From contig NZ_JAKSYG010000157.1 of the NCBI RefSeq assembly GCF_022829725.1, positions 1 to 64,000 on the forward strand: a stretch of 64,000 nt of DNA, given 5' to 3'. Shown here in pieces: positions 8,991-17,696 of the stretch. The notes under the pieces are model-generated. The model was not told the origin of the DNA, ran no database searches, and worked only from the letters and a program-made list of their open reading frames with translations. This DNA comes from Methylobacterium sp. E-005 (lineage in GTDB: Bacteria; Pseudomonadota; Alphaproteobacteria; Rhizobiales; Beijerinckiaceae). A program made the position numbers and the translations under genes. How positions within the stretch are numbered: position 1 is the first letter of the stretch; every line of letters starts with the position of its first letter.

Positions 8991-11003
8991 ATGGGCAGCC
9001 TGAAGAACAAGATCGTCAGCGCCGACGAGGCCGCCGCCATCCTGCAGGACGGCGACATGGTCGCGGTCTCGGGCTTCGTCGGGATCGGCACGCCGGACGA
9101 GCTGATCCTGGCCCTCGCCCGCCGTTTTGACGCCGGCAACGGCCCGCACGGGATCGGCCTGATGTTCGCCGCCGCCCCCGGCGACGGCAAGGAGCGCGGC
9201 CTCAACCGCCTCGCGCTCCCCGGCCTCGTCAAGCGCGTCGTCGGCGGTCACTGGGCGCTTGTGCCCAAGCTCGGCGCTATGGCGGTCGAGGGCCAGATCG
9301 AAGCCTACAACCTGCCGCTGGGCGTCGTTTCGCATCTCTACCGGGAGATCGCCGCCCACACGCCCGGCCACATCACCAAGGTCGGCCTGCGCACCTTCGT
9401 CGACCCGCGCCTGGAGGGCGGCAAGCTCAACGCCGTCACCACGGAAGATCTCGTCAGCGTGGTCGAACTCGGCGGCGAATCCTGGCTGCACTACAAGGCG
9501 TTTCCGGTGAACGTCGCGCTGATCCGGGGCACCACGGCCGACCCCGCCGGCAACATCACGATGGAGCGCGAGGCGCTGACGCTGGACAACCTCGCCGCCG
9601 CCATGGCGGCCAAGAACTCGGGCGGCTTCGTCATCGCGCAGGTCGAGCGGCTGGCCGAGGCCGGCTCGCTGAATCCCCGGGAGGTTCAGGTTCCGGGCAT
9701 CCTGGTCGATTGCGTGGTGCTCAGCCAGCCCGAGAACCACCGTCAGACCTACGGCACGCCCTACAACCACGCCTTCACGGGCCGCCAACGGGTGCCGCTG
9801 GACCGGATTCCGCCGATGGCGCTCGATGCCAGAAAGATCGTGGCGCGGCGCTGCGCCTTCGAGTTGCCGCCCGGCGGCGTGGTCAATCTCGGCATCGGCA
9901 TGCCGGAAGGCGTGGCTGCCGTCGCGGCCGAGGAGCGGGTGCTGAAGTACCTCACCCTCACCGCCGAGCCCGGGGTGATCGGCGGCCTGCCGCAGGGCGG
10001 GCTCGATTTCGGCGCCGCCCTGAACCCGGCCGCGGTGCTGCATCAGAACCAGCAATTCGATTTCTACGACGGCGGCGGCCTCGATCTCGCCTGCCTCGGC
10101 CTCGCCCAGTGCGATGCCGAAGGCAACGTCAACGTCAGCCGCTTCGGCAAACGGCTCGCGGGGGCGGGCGGCTTCATCAACATCTCGCAGAACGCGAAGA
10201 GCCTCGTCTTCGCCGGCACCTTCACGGCCGATGGGCTGAAGGTCGCGATCGAGGGCGACGGCATCCGGATCCTCAAGGAGGGCCGGTCCCAAAAATTCAT
10301 CGCGGCGGTCGAGCAGGTGACCTTCTCGGGGGCCTATGCGGCCGATCGCGGCCAGCCGGTGCTCTACGTGACCGAGCGTTGCGTCTTCCGCCGGACCCGC
10401 GCCGGCATGGAACTCGCGGAGGTCGCGCCGGGGGTCGATATCGACCGGGACATCCTCGGCCAGATGGGTTTCGCGCCGATCGTGCGCGACCCGAAGCCGA
10501 TGGATCCACGCCTGTTCCGCGAGACCGTGATGGGGCTGGAGCCGTGGCTCCTCGGCCTCTCCATGGCGGAGCGGATCAGCTACGATCCCGAGCGCAACAT
10601 CCTGTTCTCGAATCTCGAAGGCTTTCAGGTCCGGACCATCGAGGATGTCGAGCTGGTGCGCCGGGAATACGAGCGCGCCTGCCAGGAGATCGGCCGAAAA
10701 GTTCACCTGATCGCCAATTACGACGGGTTCGAGATCGACCCGACGGTGAGCGATGCCTATTTCTCGGCGATCGCTTATCTGGAAAAGCGGTATTATGAGA
10801 CGGCATCGCGCTACACCACGAGCGCGTTCCTGCGATTGAAACTCGGCGCCTCGCTGGCGAGCCGTGATCTGGCTCCCCACATATTCGAGACAAAAGCCGA
10901 GGCCCAGGCGAGGAATACGGCCCAGAGCGTGCCCCTCAAGCCGCGGACTGCGCGATCGGATTCCGATCTGCCGCAGCCGCCGAAGGAACCGTTGGATGCC
11001 TGA
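8991..11003 (+). CDS. Acyl-CoA:carboxylate CoA-transferase (propionate CoA-transferase family)
   Basis: A 670-residue family I CoA-transferase with the alpha and beta halves fused, of the propionate/acetate CoA-transferase type. The catalytic Glu is in TAEPGVIGG (about 325), and the glycine-rich GIGMPEGVAA lies just before it. The part up to about residue 520 covers the usual enzyme; the remaining 150 residues are a C-terminal extension rich in charged helix whose role I cannot name. Enzymes of this family activate lactate, 3-hydroxypropionate or 4-hydroxybutyrate using acetyl-CoA. Its stop overlaps the next gene by 8 bp (ATGCCTGA). Confidence 0.88.
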   Translation: MGSLKNKIVSADEAAAILQDGDMVAVSGFVGIGTPDELILALARRFDAGNGPHGIGLMFAAAPGDGKERGLNRLALPGLVKRVVGGHWALVPKLGAMAVEGQIEAYNLPLGVVSHLYREIAAHTPGHITKVGLRTFVDPRLEGGKLNAVTTEDLVSVVELGGESWLHYKAFPVNVALIRGTTADPAGNITMEREALTLDNLAAAMAAKNSGGFVIAQVERLAEAGSLNPREVQVPGILVDCVVLSQPENHRQTYGTPYNHAFTGRQRVPLDRIPPMALDARKIVARRCAFELPPGGVVNLGIGMPEGVAAVAAEERVLKYLTLTAEPGVIGGLPQGGLDFGAALNPAAVLHQNQQFDFYDGGGLDLACLGLAQCDAEGNVNVSRFGKRLAGAGGFINISQNAKSLVFAGTFTADGLKVAIEGDGIRILKEGRSQKFIAAVEQVTFSGAYAADRGQPVLYVTERCVFRRTRAGMELAEVAPGVDIDRDILGQMGFAPIVRDPKPMDPRLFRETVMGLEPWLLGLSMAERISYDPERNILFSNLEGFQVRTIEDVELVRREYERACQEIGRKVHLIANYDGFEIDPTVSDAYFSAIAYLEKRYYETASRYTTSAFLRLKLGASLASRDLAPHIFETKAEAQARNTAQSVPLKPRTARSDSDLPQPPKEPLDA

Positions 11004-12468
11004 GACCGAGATTCCCACCCTGAAAGATCGCGCCCTGCTGGTCGAAGCCTGCCTCGTCGGCGGCGCCTGGACCAAGGCCGGCTCCGGCAGCATCGATGTC
11101 ACCAATCCCGCCACCGGCGCGGTGATCGCCCGCGTGCCGAATGCGGGCGCCGAGGAGACCCGACAGGCGATCCAGGCCGCGCATGCGGCCTATCCGGCCT
11201 GGCGCGCCAAGACCGCCAACGAGCGCGCCGTGCTGCTGCGCAAGCTTGCGGCGCTCGTCACCGAGCATCAGGAGGATCTGGCGCAGATCCTCACCGCCGA
11301 GCAGGGCAAGTCGCTGACCGAATCCCGCGGCGAGGTCGCCATGTCGGCGGCCTATGTCCTGTGGTTCGCCGAGGAGGCGCGGCGCGTCTACGGCGACGTG
11401 ATCCCCTCCCCCTGGGGCGATCGCAAGATCCTCGTCACCAAGGAGCCAGTGGGCGTGGTGGCGGCGATCACGCCGTGGAACTTCCCGTCCTCGATGATCG
11501 CCCGCAAGATCGCCCCGGCTCTGGCCGCCGGCTGCCCGATCGTGATCAAGCCCGCCTCGCAGACGCCGCTCTCGGGGCTGGCCTGGGGTGTGCTGTGCGA
11601 GCGCGCCGGCTTCCCGGCCGGCACGGTGTCGATCCTCACCGGCTCCGCCCGGGCGATCGGCGGTGAGATGACGAGCAATCCGCTGGTCAAGAAAATCACG
11701 TTCACCGGCTCCACCGAGGTCGGCAAGGTGCTGCTGGAGCAGGCCTCGCACACGGTGAAGAAGGTCTCGATGGAACTCGGCGGCAACGCGCCGTTCATCG
11801 TGTTCGACGATGCCGACATCGACCGGGCGGTGGCGGGCGCGATGCTCGCCAAGTACCGGAATTCCGGCCAGACCTGCATCTGCACCAACCGCTTCCTCGT
11901 GCAGGACGGGATCTACGACGCCTTCGCGGAGAAGATGGCGGAAGCCGCCAACCGCCTGAAGGTCGGCAACGGCATCGAGGACGGCGTCGCCCAGGGGCCG
12001 CTGATCGACATGGCCGCCGTGGAGAAGACCGAGGCCCATATCCGCGACGCCGTCGAGAAGGGCGGCCGGGTGGTCGCCGGCGGGCACCGCCACGCGCTGG
12101 GCGGCCAGTTCTTCGAGCCGACCGTGATCACCGGCGCGACCCCCGATATGGCGGTGGCGCGGGAGGAGACCTTCGGGCCGCTGGCGCCGCTGTTCCGCTT
12201 CCGCGACGAGGCGGAGGCGATCCGCATGGCCAACGACACCGAGTACGGGCTCGCCTGCTACTTCTACACCCGCGATCTCGGCCGCACCTTCCGGGTCGCG
12301 GAGGCGCTGGAATACGGCATGGTCGGGATCAACGAGGGGATCATCACCACCGAGGTGGCGCCCTTCGGCGGCGTGAAGGAATCCGGTCTCGGCCGCGAGG
12401 GCTCGTATCAGGGCATCGAGGATTACCTGAACACGAAGTACCTGTGCGTGGGTGGGCTCGGGGCGTAA
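10996..12468 (+). CDS. gabD: NAD(P)-dependent succinate-semialdehyde dehydrogenase
   Basis: A 490-residue aldehyde dehydrogenase of the GabD type, starting at ATG 10996 inside the end of the CoA-transferase gene. The substrate-binding and NAD regions are clear: TPWNFPSSMIARK, FTGSTEVGK, the general-base Glu in MELGGNAPF (about 259) and the catalytic Cys294 in NSGQTCICTNR. The double cysteine TCIC is common in GabD. It oxidises succinic semialdehyde to succinate. The coupling to the CoA-transferase and co-direction with the ThDP enzyme are what connect this cluster to four-carbon semialdehyde chemistry. Confidence 0.9.
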   Translation: MPETEIPTLKDRALLVEACLVGGAWTKAGSGSIDVTNPATGAVIARVPNAGAEETRQAIQAAHAAYPAWRAKTANERAVLLRKLAALVTEHQEDLAQILTAEQGKSLTESRGEVAMSAAYVLWFAEEARRVYGDVIPSPWGDRKILVTKEPVGVVAAITPWNFPSSMIARKIAPALAAGCPIVIKPASQTPLSGLAWGVLCERAGFPAGTVSILTGSARAIGGEMTSNPLVKKITFTGSTEVGKVLLEQASHTVKKVSMELGGNAPFIVFDDADIDRAVAGAMLAKYRNSGQTCICTNRFLVQDGIYDAFAEKMAEAANRLKVGNGIEDGVAQGPLIDMAAVEKTEAHIRDAVEKGGRVVAGGHRHALGGQFFEPTVITGATPDMAVAREETFGPLAPLFRFRDEAEAIRMANDTEYGLACYFYTRDLGRTFRVAEALEYGMVGINEGIITTEVAPFGGVKESGLGREGSYQGIEDYLNTKYLCVGGLGA

Positions 12469-12494
12469 AGCCTCCGCACACCCGACGGGCATCC

Positions 12495-12518
12495 CCCTCC
12501 CCCGCAGAGGGGGGAGGG
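12495..12518. repeat. Hairpin half-copy of the CCCTCCCCC repeat
   Basis: Arms CCCTCCCCC and GGGGGGAGGG around GCAGA, in the 64-bp gap between convergent gabD and the small secreted protein gene. It matches the right arm of the 8786-8955 element and can serve as a terminator for both genes. Confidence 0.65.
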
Positions 12519-12532
12519 AGAACCACCGCCTT

Positions 12533-12817
12533 TTACTTCCCGCTCGGCGCAGCGCCGCTGCCGGTGGTGCCGTTGCCCGAGCCGCTGCCGGCCGGCGCGC
12601 CGGGGGTGCTGACGGGCGGACCGCCGCTGGTGCCCGGGGCCATGCCGGCGCCGGTCGCGCCGGTGCGCTCCATGGCGCCAGATCCGGTGCCGCCCACGGC
12701 CCCCGACTTGTTCACGTTGCCCCGGTCCGCGCCGCCCGTATGCGGGGCCTGGGCCAATGCGGCGCCGGAGGTGGCGAGCACGAAGGTTGTGGCCAGCGCG
12801 AGGATCGTCTTCGACAT
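12533..12817 (-). CDS. Small Gly/Pro/Thr-rich secreted protein
   Basis: A 94-residue protein with a clear signal peptide (MSKTILALATTFVLATSGAA, cleavage near ALAQA) followed by a low-complexity tail of Gly, Ser, Thr, Pro and Ala with no cysteine. The start at ATG 12817 is supported by AGGAGA 6 bp upstream. I cannot assign a function; it is probably a periplasmic or surface protein. It lies 58 bp downstream of the efflux operon and may or may not be cotranscribed. Confidence 0.65.
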   Translation of the reverse strand: MSKTILALATTFVLATSGAALAQAPHTGGADRGNVNKSGAVGGTGSGAMERTGATGAGMAPGTSGGPPVSTPGAPAGSGSGNGTTGSGAAPSGK

Positions 12818-12875
12818 GGAATCTCCTGGATCGACAGAACGTCGTCCCCGGCCAACCCGAGGGCGCTCGGAATGT

Positions 12876-13817
12876 TCAGCGGGCCAGCGCCTCGCGCCAT
12901 CCCGCCCACGACCGGCGCAGGGCGTCCCAGCGCAGAGCCTCCCCACCCGCGTCCGGGGCGATCGACACGGTGGCGGTGCGGCCGCTCACGAGGCGCGGAT
13001 CGGACGCGCCGGAATCGAGGGCGATCCGCACCGGGATGCGCTGGGCGAGGCGCACCCACGAGAAGGTCGGGTTGACGTTGGCCAGCAAGTTCGTCGCGTC
13101 GCTGCGGCCGGTCTCGGCGATGCCGCCCGCAATGCTGGCGACCCGCCCTTGGAGTAGGCCGGCCTCGCCCATCAGCTGCACGGTGGCCGGGGCGCCGACC
13201 CGGATGCGCGGCAGCTTGGTCTCTTCGAAATAGCCCTCGATCCGGATCGTGTCGCGGTCGATCAGCGCCATCACCCCGTGCCCGGTGGTGACGTAGGCGC
13301 CCGGGCGCAGCTCCATGTTGGCGATCCGGCCGTTGACGGAGGCCCGCACCGCCGAGCGCTCCAGATTGAGCCTGGCCAGATCCCGGTCGGCCTTGGCCTG
13401 TTCGTAGGCGGCCTGCGCCGCGAGATCCGCCGCCTTGGCGGCCTCGACCTTCTGCTGGGAGACCGCCGCATCGCTGAGCTTCGAGTAGCGGGCGAAATCG
13501 GCGGCATTCTGCTCGGCCGTGGCCTTGCGGCCCTCCACCATCGCCTCCGCCTGGCGCAGGCCCAGGCGGAACCGGTCCGGATCGATGCGGAACAGCACGT
13601 CGCCCTTCCGGACGACCTGATTGTCCTCCACCAGCACCTCCGTCACGAGGCCGGAGACGTCGGGCGCCACCGCCACCACGTCGGCGCGCACCCGCCCGTC
13701 CCGGGTCCAGGGCGCATCCATGTAGTAATCCCAGAGCCCCAGGCCGACGACCGAGGCCACCGCCACCATGCCGAGGGTGACCAGGAGGCGGCCGACGAGG
13801 GAAAGAAGGGCGGTCAT
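12876..13817 (-). CDS. HlyD-family periplasmic adaptor subunit of an efflux pump
   Basis: A 313-residue membrane-fusion protein of the AaeA/EmrA type. One N-terminal membrane anchor (residues 7-27) is followed by the lipoyl half-motifs (APDVSGLVTEVLVEDNQVV), a coiled-coil hairpin at about 75-150 (KATAEQNAADFARYSKLSDA) and the beta-barrel (ANMELRPGAYVTTG). It starts at ATG 13817, overlapping the DUF1656 stop by 4 bp. It is the last gene of the marR-FUSC-DUF1656-hlyD operon, the arrangement of aromatic-acid efflux systems. Confidence 0.88.
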   Translation of the reverse strand: MTALLSLVGRLLVTLGMVAVASVVGLGLWDYYMDAPWTRDGRVRADVVAVAPDVSGLVTEVLVEDNQVVRKGDVLFRIDPDRFRLGLRQAEAMVEGRKATAEQNAADFARYSKLSDAAVSQQKVEAAKAADLAAQAAYEQAKADRDLARLNLERSAVRASVNGRIANMELRPGAYVTTGHGVMALIDRDTIRIEGYFEETKLPRIRVGAPATVQLMGEAGLLQGRVASIAGGIAETGRSDATNLLANVNPTFSWVRLAQRIPVRIALDSGASDPRLVSGRTATVSIAPDAGGEALRWDALRRSWAGWREALAR

Positions 13818-14023
13818 GGCAGAATCCCATGGGCGAGGGTCACGACGCCGCCCAGCAGGACGACGTAGACGGCGAGATCGAAGAGCGGCCGGTGCCAGAC
13901 GAGGCGGTAGAAGCCCACCGCCGCGAGCAGGCGGCGGAGCGGCAGGCTCAGCGCGAAGGCGATCACCATCCAGAGGGCGAGCCCCGGGACGAACACCCCG
14001 TAGAGGTCGATCTCGCCCATCAT
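13814..14023 (-). CDS. DUF1656 small membrane protein (AaeX-like)
   Basis: A 69-residue protein with two membrane helices (VPGLALWMVIAFALSLPL and DLAVYVVLLGGVVTLAHG), matching the DUF1656/AaeX family that nearly always sits between the FUSC permease and the HlyD adaptor. It overlaps both neighbours by 4 bp, so the operon is tightly coupled. Its molecular role is not established; it is thought to be an accessory of the pump. Confidence 0.88.
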   Translation of the reverse strand: MMGEIDLYGVFVPGLALWMVIAFALSLPLRRLLAAVGFYRLVWHRPLFDLAVYVVLLGGVVTLAHGILP

Positions 14024-16056
14024 GCCGCCATCTCCTGCTCGTCCGGCAGGGGCGCCACCGCCCGATAACCCGGGGCATCGGGGAAGATCCCGCGGCGCAG
14101 GCCCGTGAGGCCGATCAGAGCGGCGCGCCGCTCCGGCGTGGACGCGGCGCGGCTGACGGCGTCGAGGGCGTCGTCCAGCGCGGCCAGGAGATCGCGCCCA
14201 TCGGTCCGGCCGCGCAGTTGGTGCGCCGCCAGAGCCAGGGTTTCGTCGACGGCGATGCGCGCCCGCCCCGTCAGGCGTTTGCGGACCCGGCGCACCTCCA
14301 CGAGGTTGATGCCGATGCGCACGTCGCCCAGGAGATCGCCGAGCGCCGCCGTCTCCTCCGCGGGCAGCGTCGCGAGGCGCGGCGCGATCAGGCCGACGCG
14401 GTCGAGCATCAGGGCGGCGAGTTCAAGTCCGTGCCCGGCGCCGCGCCCCTCCGCGGCCGCCGCGAGGCTGCGGCGGTTGATCCCGACCAGACGGCGGGCG
14501 CTCCAGGCCGCTCCGACCGAGCGGACCAGTCGGGTCACCACCGCGCCGATCCACATCCCCACCACCGAGGCGATCACGCCGTTGGCGAAGGGTGCGAACT
14601 CGCCGCTGTAGCCGTTCTGGAGCGCCAGCAGCGTCGCGCCGTTGAGCGCCGCGCCCATGCCCATGGCGGTGGTGCGCGGCTGCGTCATCGCCAGCCCGCA
14701 CAGGATCAGGGCCGGCGCGAGGGCGAGCGCCAGCATCTCGAAGGAGGTGGCGAGCGGCAGGATGGCGAACAGGTAGAGTCCGGCTCCCACGGCGCCGACC
14801 AGGGCGGAATTCGCGAAGCTGAGGATCTGCGGGGCCGGATCGTCCTGGGCGGCGAACAGGCAGCAGGCGACCGCCCCCATCATCGGCGCGGCCGATCCGT
14901 CCGGCCAGCCGGTGGCGATCCAGATCGCGCAGCAGGTCAGCAGGCTGACGAACACGCCGAAGGCCGAGAAGGCCGCCAGCCCATGATCCCGGTGGCGGAT
15001 GCGCGTGACCCGTGCCGTGTAGGCAAAGGCGAGCGGCGCCCCCGGCACCGTCCCGGCTTGCAGATGGCCGCGGAGCGCCCGCAGATCCTGGCGCAGATCG
15101 ATGACGTCGCGCAGGCGCGCCGCGAGGCTCGCCAGCAGGAGCTGGGTCCAGGTCGGATCCCGGTCCAGCGACGGGTCGATCCCGGCGATCCGCTCGCGCA
15201 GCCGGGCCGCGCCGTCGGGATCGTCATCCCCGGACAGCCACAGCGCGAGATCCGACAGGAGCGCGCGGATACGGGCCGGCAGGGCGCCGGCCTGTTCCAG
15301 GGCCCCCACGCGGTCGGACAAGGCCGCGACAATCGGCAGGACCATCAGCATGTGCTGGCGCAGCGGCGCGAAGGACGCGGCCGACCGCTCCGCGCCGGTC
15401 GCCTCGTTGCGCAGGGCGAGGCCGAGGGCGTCGAGGGCCAGCGCGTCCGAGGCCAGACGCAGGCGCCGGCCGGTCTCCTCGGCCCGGGCCATGCCGGTTC
15501 GCTGGAGCGCCGCCAGGGTCCAGGATCGGGCCTCGGCCAGCCAGGATTCGAGCCGTGCCACGATGGCCGGCGCCGCCGATTGCGGCAGCACCACCGTCGC
15601 GGCGAGGCTTGCGCAGAGGATGCCGAGCCCGATCTCCTCGGCCCGCGCCACGGCGGTGTCGAAGATCGCGCCCGGGTCGTCGACCGCCGGGAATCCGATC
15701 AGCGCCGCCGTGTAGCCCGCCAGCATCGGCAGGTAGCTCGCGGGCGTACGATCGAGGAGCGAGACGTAGAGGCAAAGGGCGACCCAGAGCGCCACCGCGA
15801 GGCTGAGCATGACCGGTTCGTTGACCAGATTGGGCACCAGCACCACGCTCACGGCGGCGCCGAGCGCCGTCCCAGAAAGGCGGTAGACGGCCTTCGAGCG
15901 GGTCGCGCCCGACAGGACCTGGCTGGTGATGTACACGGTACCGAGCGCCCAATAGGGCCGCGGCAGGTCGATCCAGAGCGCGAGGTACAGGGCCAGCATC
16001 GCCGCCGCGTAGGTCTTGAGCGCGAAGGCCCAATCGCGCCATCCGGGGAGGGTCAC
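14020..16056 (-). CDS. FUSC-family inner-membrane efflux permease (AaeB-like)
   Basis: A 678-residue fusaric-acid-resistance family permease. Two repeats of membrane helices (about residues 15-165 and 345-485) are each followed by a cytosolic helical region, the standard FUSC layout. The N-terminal block includes PRPYWALGTVYITSQ and the second GWPDGSAAPMMGAVACCLFA. It is expected to export aromatic or other weak acids together with the HlyD and DUF1656 partners. It starts at ATG 16056, overlapping the marR stop by 4 bp. Confidence 0.9.
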   Translation of the reverse strand: MTLPGWRDWAFALKTYAAAMLALYLALWIDLPRPYWALGTVYITSQVLSGATRSKAVYRLSGTALGAAVSVVLVPNLVNEPVMLSLAVALWVALCLYVSLLDRTPASYLPMLAGYTAALIGFPAVDDPGAIFDTAVARAEEIGLGILCASLAATVVLPQSAAPAIVARLESWLAEARSWTLAALQRTGMARAEETGRRLRLASDALALDALGLALRNEATGAERSAASFAPLRQHMLMVLPIVAALSDRVGALEQAGALPARIRALLSDLALWLSGDDDPDGAARLRERIAGIDPSLDRDPTWTQLLLASLAARLRDVIDLRQDLRALRGHLQAGTVPGAPLAFAYTARVTRIRHRDHGLAAFSAFGVFVSLLTCCAIWIATGWPDGSAAPMMGAVACCLFAAQDDPAPQILSFANSALVGAVGAGLYLFAILPLATSFEMLALALAPALILCGLAMTQPRTTAMGMGAALNGATLLALQNGYSGEFAPFANGVIASVVGMWIGAVVTRLVRSVGAAWSARRLVGINRRSLAAAAEGRGAGHGLELAALMLDRVGLIAPRLATLPAEETAALGDLLGDVRIGINLVEVRRVRKRLTGRARIAVDETLALAAHQLRGRTDGRDLLAALDDALDAVSRAASTPERRAALIGLTGLRRGIFPDAPGYRAVAPLPDEQEMAA

Positions 16057-16532
16057 GACACGACCTCCGGTTCGGCGGCCGCGCGGCCGTAGCGCTGGAG
16101 GGCCGCGAAGACCCGCAGGCTCGCCTCCAGATCGGCGTCATCGATCTCCGCGAAGACGCAGGCCCGCAGGGTGGAGAGCGCGGCCTCGATCTGCTCGAAA
16201 ACGCGCCGTCCCTCGGGGGTCAGGCCGAGCACCTTGGCCCGGCGGTCGGACGGATCCTCCCGGCGCACCACCAGCCCTGCTGCCGCAAGCTGATCGAGGA
16301 GGCGGACCAAGGACGGCCCCTCGATGCCGACCGCCTCCGCCAGGGCGTTCTGCCGGGGCTCCTCTGCCATGCGGCCGATGATGATCAGCGGATGGGCGGT
16401 GGCATCCGACAGGCCGTGCGTCTCCGCGACGCCGTTGGCCGCCCGGCGCCAATGGCGGCCGGTCGTCAGGATGGCGTGGGTGACGGCCTGCTGCAGCCTC
16501 TCCCGGGATAACGCATGTTCGGTGTTGGGCAC
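16053..16532 (-). CDS. MarR-family transcriptional regulator of the efflux operon
   Basis: A 159-residue MarR protein. The winged helix includes PRQNALAEAVGIEGPSLVRL (recognition helix) and the wing VRREDPSDRRAKVLGLT, with dimerisation helices on both sides. It is the first gene of the efflux operon and overlaps the permease gene. By analogy with other MarR-controlled pumps it probably represses the operon until a substrate-like ligand binds. A short inverted repeat about 60 bp upstream could be its operator. Confidence 0.9.
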   Translation of the reverse strand: MPNTEHALSRERLQQAVTHAILTTGRHWRRAANGVAETHGLSDATAHPLIIIGRMAEEPRQNALAEAVGIEGPSLVRLLDQLAAAGLVVRREDPSDRRAKVLGLTPEGRRVFEQIEAALSTLRACVFAEIDDADLEASLRVFAALQRYGRAAAEPEVVS

Positions 16533-16594
16533 GGACCAGAACCCGTCACGGCGGCGATCCGGCGGGTGCCCGATCCATCAGCTCGCAGGCTGAT

Positions 16595-16610
16595 AGATAG
16601 CATCATATCT
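16595..16610. promoter_or_regulatory. Candidate MarR operator
   Basis: The inverted repeat AGATA-GCATCA-TATCT lies in a locally AT-rich stretch 63 bp upstream of the marR start. Size and position suit a MarR dimer site overlapping the operon promoter. This is a sequence inference only. Confidence 0.35.
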
Positions 16611-16824
16611 TTTTGCATGCGTATGGTTTTGGCGGGGTCAGCATTGCGAGTGGCGAATGCGAGGACCCGCCGCACAGCCTTTTCACGGGCGCATGGAGCG
16701 CCAGCGGAATGCGACTCGGGAATCAGCGGGAGACGTCGCGAACCGTCCCGTTGGATCAAACGGGGCCGCTTGCGCGGCGCTTTCCGTGCTGGATCCCGGA
16801 TCACCTTCCACTGCGTTCCAGGCG

Positions 16825-17538
16825 TCAGGGAAAGGGCGTGCGTCCTGTGCCCCCGGATTGAGCAGCCATTACCAGCCCTTGAGCCGGATGCGCGTTGTGG
16901 ATCTGGTCGAAGTCGAGCGAGGCCGTATCGATCACGATCTGGGTCCGGCTGATCACCTCGAGCTTGCGCAGGATCTCGGAGACATGCGCCTTCACGGTCG
17001 AATCGCCGACCTGAAGCTCGTGGGCGATCTGCTTGTTGAGCTTGCCCTGGCGGATCATCATCAGAACCCGCAATTGCTGCGGCGTCAGCCGGGCGAGGCG
17101 CTCGGGCAGCGGTGCCTTCTTGGAACGCGACGCCGGGGCGTTCGCCTCGGCGAGGCCCGGCGGCAGGAACAGCGCGCCGCTCAGCACCTCGGTGATCGCC
17201 CGGGTCAGCGTGGTCTTGTCCATGGCCTTCGGGACGAAGCCGGCCGCGCCGTGCTCCAGCGCCTCGCGCACGATGCGCGGATCCTCGTGGCCGGAGACGA
17301 TCAGGATCGGAATGCGCGGAAAGCTCGCCCGGATCGTGATCAGCCCGTCGAAGCCGGAGGTGCCGCGCATCGACAGGTCGAGGAGCGTGAGGTCGATGTT
17401 CCGGTTGGCGGCGAGCACCGCACAGGCCGCCTCGATCCCGTCGGCCTCGTGCAGCTCCGCGTCCGGATGCGCGAGGCGGATCGTGGCCGCGAGCGCGTCC
17501 CGGAACAGCGGGTGGTCGTCAACGATCAGGAGATGCAC
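16825..17538 (-). CDS. LuxR/NarL-type response regulator next to exaF
   Basis: A 237-residue two-component response regulator. The receiver domain (1-120) has the acidic pocket IVDDHP, the phospho-acceptor Asp in LTLLDLSMRG and Lys in GFVPKAM. The C-terminal LuxR helix-turn-helix (about 150-215) reads LTPQQLRVLMMIRQGKLNKQ then DSTVKAHVSEILRKL. The start is GTG 17538, chosen because the receiver begins immediately after it (VHLLIVDDHP). It lies downstream of the PQQ alcohol dehydrogenase on the same strand, as AgmR/ExaE-type regulators of quinoprotein genes often do. No histidine kinase is in the window. Confidence 0.88.
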   Translation of the reverse strand: MHLLIVDDHPLFRDALAATIRLAHPDAELHEADGIEAACAVLAANRNIDLTLLDLSMRGTSGFDGLITIRASFPRIPILIVSGHEDPRIVREALEHGAAGFVPKAMDKTTLTRAITEVLSGALFLPPGLAEANAPASRSKKAPLPERLARLTPQQLRVLMMIRQGKLNKQIAHELQVGDSTVKAHVSEILRKLEVISRTQIVIDTASLDFDQIHNAHPAQGLVMAAQSGGTGRTPFP

Positions 17539-17649
17539 GGACAACGCGGTCCTTGACTGGAGATCCTCACGGAATCCCTCGAAAACTGATCGAAGCGGCC
17601 CCGGGGTGCAAGCGGGTGTTGAGAGGACCGCCCGCACACCGAGGCCTGA

Positions 17650-17678
17650 GCATGCCGGCCCAGGCGGGGCCGGCATGC
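17650..17678. terminator. Hairpin terminator after exaF
   Basis: Perfect 12-bp arms GCATGCCGGCCC and GGGCCGGCATGC around a 5-base loop, 19 bp beyond the exaF stop. It separates exaF from the response-regulator gene downstream. The T-rich side is on the + strand, so termination of the exaF message may be partial. Confidence 0.6.
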
Positions 17679-17696
17679 TTTGGGTGTGGGGCGTCT

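Noticed and set aside
8865..11114. A 749-codon - strand open frame opposite the CoA-transferase
   Set aside because: Shadow of the real gene, whose catalytic motif and coupling to gabD are clear.
17649..17679. Riboswitch between exaF and the response regulator
   Set aside because: Only one simple hairpin is present and it follows a stop codon; it is adequately explained as a terminator.
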